This document shows, piece after piece, positions 59,335 to 64,000 of a DNA stretch of 64,000 bases; the stretch's first letter is position 1, and each line of letters opens with the position of its first letter. The stretch is taken from NCBI GenBank assembly GCA_050305515.1, contig JBNLFL010000005.1, forward strand, positions 1 through 64,000, written 5' to 3'. The notes below the pieces were generated by a model. That model searched no databases and was not told where the DNA came from. It saw only the letters and a program-made list of their open reading frames with translations. Position numbers and translations under genes: made by a program. This DNA comes from JAFGUB01 sp050305515. Its GTDB lineage: Bacteria; Campylobacterota; Campylobacteria; Campylobacterales; Sulfurimonadaceae.

Positions 59335-60489
59335 TTGAATTCTGACCCCTCGCGGAGCAAGATCGCGATTTTAGGCAGGTACCATCAAAATGCCCTTTAC
59401 GGGCTTATTTTTGCTTTAGTCACCCTTCTTTTTCATCTGATACACAATCCTTATCTCGGTACACTCTTTGCCGCGGTGAGCATCGCCCTGCTCGCCCTGA
59501 GTGTTTCCGAAGTGGCCGAAGTGCTCGCCGAACGCCTCGAAGAGCCCTATGGCAGCTTCGTACTCACCTTTAGCGCCGTTATTGTCGAGATCATTCTGCT
59601 TTTTATGATCCTGTTGACGGCTTCAAACAATCCCGGTGCGCTTGAAACCGTCAAGGGCGGCATCATTTCGGCCGTTATCGTCGATATGAACGTTCTGCTC
59701 GGACTGGCGGTTTTTATCGGAGGCCTGGCCTTTAAAGAGCAGCAGCACAATGAAGATACCTCCAACACCTATACCACCATTTTGATGGTTGCAGCATCGG
59801 CGCTGCTGGTGCCGAGTATTTTGCAATCGACGCACAGCGAACGTGACGATCTGATGCTTGCGAGTATTTTCATCTCCATCGTACTTTTTCTCTTCTATAT
59901 TGTCATCTTCATCTTCCAGACGAAGACCCATTCGCATTTTTTCAAGGCAACCGCGCGTAGCCGGATTTTCCGTTACAAAAAGCGTCTTGATGACGGTGAA
60001 GACGAGAATGAGATGCAGCAGGATCTTTTTGATCTGGCTTCGACACCGGTCAATTTTGTTATTATTTTTACCCTAATCGCGGTGATCGGGCTGGTAGCCG
60101 AAGTTTTTGCCAGTGAGGGTATGCAGCTGGTCTCAACCTATCACTTTCCTGTCGGGCTGGCGGGTCTGATCATCGCCATCATCTCCGTCGCTCCGGAAAT
60201 CGTTACGGCGGTCAAAGCGGCGCAGGATGATCAGATACAGCGTGTCATCAATATTGCCATGGGTGCTTCGGTGGTTTCGATTATGCTCACCGTTCCCATT
60301 CTGATGGCACTGTCGTTTTTGACGCCGACACCGCTGACACTCGGTTTTAATACCTTGCAGATCGGTGCGCTGATTTTGACGATCATTCTGGCGTGGAAAA
60401 CAACTGATGATGGCTACACCAACTATTTCGAGGGGACTTCGCACCTCTTTTTCTTTATCTGCTATGCGATTATTGTCGCATTGATGTAG
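59335..60489 (+). CDS. Ca2+/H+ (CaCA) antiporter, ChaA-like
   Basis: A cation/H+ antiporter with about 11 hydrophobic segments over 384 residues. The two family repeats are ERLEEPYGSFVLTFSAVIVEIILLF near 65 and SVAPEIVTAVKAAQDDQIQ near 285, in which the acidic residues bind the cation. TTG 59335 follows AGGAG; no ATG is nearby. It likely exports Ca2+, Na+ or K+. The TRAP binding protein follows nine bases later. Confidence 0.88.
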   Translation: MNSDPSRSKIAILGRYHQNALYGLIFALVTLLFHLIHNPYLGTLFAAVSIALLALSVSEVAEVLAERLEEPYGSFVLTFSAVIVEIILLFMILLTASNNPGALETVKGGIISAVIVDMNVLLGLAVFIGGLAFKEQQHNEDTSNTYTTILMVAASALLVPSILQSTHSERDDLMLASIFISIVLFLFYIVIFIFQTKTHSHFFKATARSRIFRYKKRLDDGEDENEMQQDLFDLASTPVNFVIIFTLIAVIGLVAEVFASEGMQLVSTYHFPVGLAGLIIAIISVAPEIVTAVKAAQDDQIQRVINIAMGASVVSIMLTVPILMALSFLTPTPLTLGFNTLQIGALILTIILAWKTTDDGYTNYFEGTSHLFFFICYAIIVALM

Positions 60490-60497
60490 GAGGATTT

Positions 60498-61631
60498 ATG
60501 GATCGACGCACATTTATAGGTACTACCGCACTCGCTTCGGGTGCCCTGCTTTTTGAAGGATGTAACGAGAGTGGCCGGCAGGCCATTGATTACAGCAAGC
60601 ATCCCGGACCCAAATCGAAAGAAGAGGGATTTGCCAATATCAACCGAAACCGGAAGGTAAGCCTGAAGCTTGCCACCAGCTGGCCGGCACATTTTCCCAT
60701 TATGGGAACCGGTATCGAGCGTTTTGTCGACCTGTGCCAGCGTGCTAGCGGTGGAAGTCTCGAAATCAAGCTTTTCCCGAAAAATACACTCATACCGGCA
60801 TTGGCGGTTTTTGACGCCGCTTCGAGCGGCGAGATCGATGCTTTTCACTCCGGCCCCTACTACTGGAAAGGCAAAAACAGCGCGTTTGCACTCTTTAGCG
60901 GCGTACCGTTTGGATTTACCGCAGAAGAGATCAATTCGTGGATGATGTTCGGCGGCGGGCTGGAACTGTGGCGCGAACTCTACGGGAAACACAATCTCTA
61001 CCCGTTTTTAGGAGGCAATACGAACATTCAGATGGGCGGATGGTTTCGCAAGCCGCTGCATTCGCTTGAAGATATGAAAGGGCTCAAGATGCGCATTCCG
61101 GGCATTGGCGGCGAAGTCTTCGCGGAGTTTGGCGTCAATCCGGTCTTGCTGCCCGCAGGCGAGATTTACACCTCTCTTGAGCGTGGCGTGATTGATGCGA
61201 CCGAATGGGTCGGACCGGCGCTCGATCTGAAGATGGGATTCTATAAAGTCGCACCCTACTACTACTCGGGATGGCACGAACCGGGCTCGGTTCTGGAGAT
61301 GACGTTTAACAAACGCACCTGGGAAAAACTGCCTCAGGAGCACAAAGCGATCATCGAGATGGCAACCAATGACATTAACTCGACGATGATGGTTGAATTT
61401 CACGCTCAGAACATTCAAGCGCTCCAAAAGCTCAAAGATCTGGGTGTGACGCTCGGGAACTATCCTGAGGATGTCATTGCTGCCGCCAAAGCGGCACTCA
61501 AAACCGTGACAGCACGTCTCTCCGATGAAAATGAGGATTTCAGGCGTGTGTACGAGCATGCCAGTGCCTATTTGAAACTTTCACGCGCATGGGACGAAGT
61601 GAGTCTGAAGAATTTTCTGAATATTCGTTAA
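60498..61631 (+). CDS. TRAP transporter substrate-binding protein (DctP family)
   Basis: A periplasmic solute-binding protein for a C4-dicarboxylate- or 2-oxoacid-like substrate. MDRRTFIGTTALASGALLFEGC has a twin-arginine-like start and a possible lipid-anchor Cys. KLATSWPAHFPIMGTGIERF starts the mature fold, and LKMRIPGIGGEVFAEFGVNP with TEWVGPALD near 235 is the carboxylate-binding (Arg) region. It has 377 residues. No membrane subunits (dctQ, dctM) are adjacent, so it is an orphan here. Confidence 0.92.
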   Translation: MDRRTFIGTTALASGALLFEGCNESGRQAIDYSKHPGPKSKEEGFANINRNRKVSLKLATSWPAHFPIMGTGIERFVDLCQRASGGSLEIKLFPKNTLIPALAVFDAASSGEIDAFHSGPYYWKGKNSAFALFSGVPFGFTAEEINSWMMFGGGLELWRELYGKHNLYPFLGGNTNIQMGGWFRKPLHSLEDMKGLKMRIPGIGGEVFAEFGVNPVLLPAGEIYTSLERGVIDATEWVGPALDLKMGFYKVAPYYYSGWHEPGSVLEMTFNKRTWEKLPQEHKAIIEMATNDINSTMMVEFHAQNIQALQKLKDLGVTLGNYPEDVIAAAKAALKTVTARLSDENEDFRRVYEHASAYLKLSRAWDEVSLKNFLNIR

Positions 61632-61677
61632 ATTTAACAATTCTGCGCTATTCTAGCATCGATTGCAAGGAGATATC

Positions 61678-62634
61678 ATGAACCCATTACGACGTACATT
61701 ACTGGCAGCCTGTTCGCTGCTGTTACTCTCAGGATTGGCACTTTCTGCCGAAGATAACGAAATTCCAAAACCGCCCGAAGGTGCGCTCAAATACACCGTA
61801 ACGGTGACGAAGTTCAAGAATGAAGCCGGCTGGAGCGGCAGGTGGGACATCGGTGATGGCATGGCAACAATCATGACCGATATGCTCAACAAATCAGGAT
61901 GGTTCATCACGCTGGGTGATGACGAGATGCGAAAAGCCGCCATGCAGGAGCAGGATTTCAACGCAGGCGGCCGCACGGCCGGTGGCAAGAAGAGTGCCAA
62001 AATGGGTCGTATGACTCCGGCACAGATGCTTGTTCGCGGTTCCATCACCCATGTACAGGAGGTCGGCAGCAAACAGGGCGGTCTGAACTTTATGGGCGTC
62101 TCTGTCGGCGGTGATACCGGTTCTGCTGAGATCAATTTTACGATTTACATAATCAACAGCGAAACGGGACAGGTCGTCGCATCCACCAGTGTTATCGGAG
62201 AATCCGGTAAACGCGGCTACAAACTGGGATACTACGGTTCCGCCCTCGGCGGTCTGACAGGAATGTTTGGCGGTGAAGATGCTGACAATGTCGGTCAGGC
62301 AGCGGAAAACGCGGTCGGCAAGGCTATCGAATTTATGGTCAAACAGCTTGACACCATCGCATGGGAAGGCAGCGTCATGATGGTTAAAGGTGCCGACAAA
62401 ATCATCATCAACCGCGGTGAACGCGAAGGTGTGAGTGTCGGACGTACTTTTAAAGTCGGAGAAGTCGAAGAGCTTGTTGATCCGGATACCGGTGAAGTGC
62501 TTGATTCCGAGATGACGGCAGTGGGCACGATCAAAGTAACCAGCGTCAAAGAGAAAATCGCCTATGCCAAAGCGATCACCGGCGGCGATCAGATTCAAAA
62601 AGGGATGACGATTTTCCCGCTTGAGAAGAAGTAG
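61678..62634 (+). CDS. CsgG/HfaB-family outer-membrane secretion-pore-like protein
   Basis: A signal peptide (NPLRRTLLAACSLLLLSGLALSA) is followed by VTKFKNEAGWSGRWDIGDGMATIMTDMLNK, the CsgG fold that in curli systems forms the secretion channel, then a C-terminal SH3-like extension (DKIIINRGEREGVSVGRTFKVG). ATG 61678 follows AAGGAGATATC. No curli subunit, CsgE or CsgF gene is nearby. The protein may serve envelope or flagellar functions, as with other orphan CsgG proteins. Confidence 0.88.
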   Translation: MNPLRRTLLAACSLLLLSGLALSAEDNEIPKPPEGALKYTVTVTKFKNEAGWSGRWDIGDGMATIMTDMLNKSGWFITLGDDEMRKAAMQEQDFNAGGRTAGGKKSAKMGRMTPAQMLVRGSITHVQEVGSKQGGLNFMGVSVGGDTGSAEINFTIYIINSETGQVVASTSVIGESGKRGYKLGYYGSALGGLTGMFGGEDADNVGQAAENAVGKAIEFMVKQLDTIAWEGSVMMVKGADKIIINRGEREGVSVGRTFKVGEVEELVDPDTGEVLDSEMTAVGTIKVTSVKEKIAYAKAITGGDQIQKGMTIFPLEKK

Positions 62635-62648
62635 CCTCCGGCTACTTC
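62628..62648. terminator. Shared hairpin between convergent genes
   Basis: GAAGTAGCC (62628-62636) pairs perfectly with GGCTACTTC (62640-62648) around TCC. The stem contains the stop codons of both convergent genes (TAG at 62632-62634 and on the other strand at 62642-62644). It lacks a T run, so it is more a barrier than a classic terminator. Confidence 0.5.
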
Positions 62649-62974
62649 GAAATAATCAGCGTGTTGGCATTTTCCAGATTTTTCAGACGCGCTTTGGTAT
62701 AACTCTTCATCTGGGCTACCACATCTTTGGCTTCGCTCTGCGTCAGTGTAAACGTGTCATAGCTCCCCCGGCTGTTTTTAACCAGAACCTGTTGCAGTTT
62801 TGACTTCGAGTCTGCCGGATCCAAACACGAAGCGCTTTCGATTTTATAGACATCTTCCATTTTTGCCGTAGCAAAACCTTTCTCACCGTTACATGTAGTC
62901 GTTTCAAAAACGACCTGAAAATCGGATGCGCAAAGCATGACTCCCGTTATCAACAATCCTGTAATGAATCGCAT
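62642..62974 (-). CDS. Small exported hypothetical protein
   Basis: A signal peptide (MRFITGLLITGVMLCA) is followed by about 94 residues with two Cys (TTCNGEK, ASCLDP) that could form a disulfide, and a basic tail ending TLIISK. I do not recognise it. A one-mismatch palindrome site (TTACATGTAG, 62889) encodes Thr-Cys-Asn. Confidence 0.65.
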   Translation of the reverse strand: MRFITGLLITGVMLCASDFQVVFETTTCNGEKGFATAKMEDVYKIESASCLDPADSKSKLQQVLVKNSRGSYDTFTLTQSEAKDVVAQMKSYTKARLKNLENANTLIISK

Positions 62975-63018
62975 GGCTGCTCCTTATTGTCTCTGTCTGG
63001 GATGATTATAGCGTGCTT

Positions 63019-64000
63019 CTAGAACTTTTTCCAGAAGCTTTTGCTCAGGAGCAGCAGCAGGGTGAAAAATTCCAGTCGGCCTGCGATCATAACGGTTGAG
63101 AGCACCATCAGGTCCGATGTTTCAAAAAAACCGTAGTAATGCGAGGGTCCGGTCATTCCAAAGCCCGGTCCGATGTTACCGACACAGGCAAATGCGGTGC
63201 TGAGCGATGTCAAGATGTCGTATCCCCCGGCGTAAAGATAGAGCGTCGTAAAAATTGCCGTAAGCACAAAAAGGGTCACTACGGCAAACGTGGAGAGCAA
63301 TACGCGATTCTGGATGATTTCGCGATCAACAAGAAGCGGCAGCAGTGCATCGGGATGAAACACATGTTTGACTTCGCGTATGACGGAACGGACGACAATA
63401 ATCCATCGTACCACCTTGACGCCGCCCGCCGTAGATCCGGCGCTGCCGCCGATCATCATGGCGATGATGATGAAAACAATCGCACCCTGCCCCCACACCT
63501 CATAATCCGTCGATACGAATCCCGTGGTGGTTAAAACGGAAGCAATGGTAAAGAATGCATGCGTCATGGCGTAATAGAGTGACGGCGCGTCATGCAGGTA
63601 CAAATAGAGTCCCAGCGCAACGGAAAGCAGGAGAAAGATAAGAAGATACCAGCGTGTCTCGTCCGAATCATAGACACTGCTACCGCGGCTGAGAAAACGC
63701 AGATGTGCGAGAAAGTTGATGCCTGAAAGCAGCATGAAGAGTGTTGTCGTCCAGAGGATGGCACTGTTGTCGGCATAAAAGCCCAGCGATGCGTCTTTGG
63801 TCGAGAATCCGCCTGTAGAGATGGTGGACATGGCGTGATTGAGTGCGTCAAAGAGCGGCATCCCTTCAGTATAGAGCAGCAGCATGTCCAGCAGTGTCAA
63901 AAACATATAGATTCCCCATAAACGCAGCGCGGTGTCCCTGATTTTTGGCGTCAGCTTTTCCATTCTGATTCCGGTGGCTTCCGCCTTGAAAAGTGTCAGC
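63019..64000 (-). CDS. trkH: Trk-type K+ uptake protein TrkH (5' end outside window)
   Basis: The C-terminal part of the potassium channel subunit: upstream of ATG 63963 the frame stays open to the window edge and reads LTLFKAEATGIRMEKLTP, which is normal TrkH, so the true start lies beyond 64000. STISTGGFSTKDAS, TTGFVSTDYEVWG and FACVGNIGPGFGM are selectivity-filter regions, and IGGSAGSTAGGVKVVR is the typical loop. No trkA is in the window. Confidence 0.93.
   Translation of the reverse strand, partial: LTLFKAEATGIRMEKLTPKIRDTALRLWGIYMFLTLLDMLLLYTEGMPLFDALNHAMSTISTGGFSTKDASLGFYADNSAILWTTTLFMLLSGINFLAHLRFLSRGSSVYDSDETRWYLLIFLLLSVALGLYLYLHDAPSLYYAMTHAFFTIASVLTTTGFVSTDYEVWGQGAIVFIIIAMMIGGSAGSTAGGVKVVRWIIVVRSVIREVKHVFHPDALLPLLVDREIIQNRVLLSTFAVVTLFVLTAIFTTLYLYAGGYDILTSLSTAFACVGNIGPGFGMTGPSHYYGFFETSDLMVLSTVMIAGRLEFFTLLLLLSKSFWKKF

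Noticed and set aside
1..64000. CRISPR arrays, rRNA genes, prophage blocks
   Set aside because: I saw no evenly spaced long repeats, rRNA sequence or phage structural genes.

Overview
The window comes from a motile, Gram-negative, probably chemolithoautotrophic member of the Campylobacterota (Sulfurimonas/Sulfuricurvum/Sulfurovum-like). The evidence is the block sucC-sucD-oorDABC with a monomeric NADP-type isocitrate dehydrogenase, a long FlgL behind a sigma-54-type promoter, a CJM1_0395-type metalloprotease, and several small proteins of a type I associate with this phylum. No genus can be fixed from the sequence alone. Most of the window has balanced base composition; positions 1-2248 are visibly AT-rich and look acquired.

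Layout. 1-2248: edge of a probable genomic island at the 3' end of a tRNA-Leu(CAA) gene, with the tail of an IS3-type transposase, an unknown membrane protein and a broken zinc-ribbon ORF. 2490-6879: flgL and ftsK. 7022-9607: acnB. 9663-19410: cell-envelope genes (outer-membrane barrel, lolA, secA, a LolC/E-type permease, a giant AsmA-like protein, mltG). 19512-29529: central carbon block icd, mdh, fumC, sucC, sucD, a small heavy-metal-associated (HMA) protein, oorD, oorA, oorB, oorC, followed by the RNase P RNA, a metalloprotease and gltA. With acnB this covers nearly all steps between citrate and malate in either direction; ATP-citrate lyase and fumarate reductase are not in the window. 32303-33864: a response regulator with a ribbon-helix-helix tail, tRNA-Glu(UUC) and a phytanoyl-CoA dioxygenase-like protein.

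33861-50769 is one minus-strand run of twelve genes with short gaps or overlaps apart from one 118-bp gap: gapA, pgi, an alpha-glucan-phosphorylase-like gene, pgk, pfkA, a CBM48 protein, a nucleotidyltransferase/phosphomutase-like protein, a GH57 enzyme, galT, two glgA genes and glgB. It joins triose and hexose phosphate interconversion to glycogen building and breakdown. 50964-64000 holds gltX, yggT, slt, a lipoprotein, mobB, fbp, a small Cys protein, metG, a MurF-N-terminal-like protein, a Ca2+/H+ antiporter, an orphan TRAP binding protein, a CsgG-like protein and a truncated trkH.

The most striking feature no gene explains is the exact 10-bp palindrome TTACATGTAA. It occurs 19 times in 64 kb, where well under one copy is expected, and five more sites differ by one end base. 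Copies lie in genes, intergenic regions, promoters and inside the RNase P RNA. Within genes it is always read in one of the two frames that avoid a stop codon (Leu-His-Val or Thr-Cys-Asn). It behaves like a genome-wide signal such as an uptake sequence, a HIP1-type element, or a nucleoid or methylation site. Several enzymes also carry unexpected changes at key residues: the phosphorylase-like protein lacks the PLP lysine, the GltX KMSKS loop is altered, the GapA cofactor Asp is missing, and the phosphomutase domain lacks its catalytic Ser.
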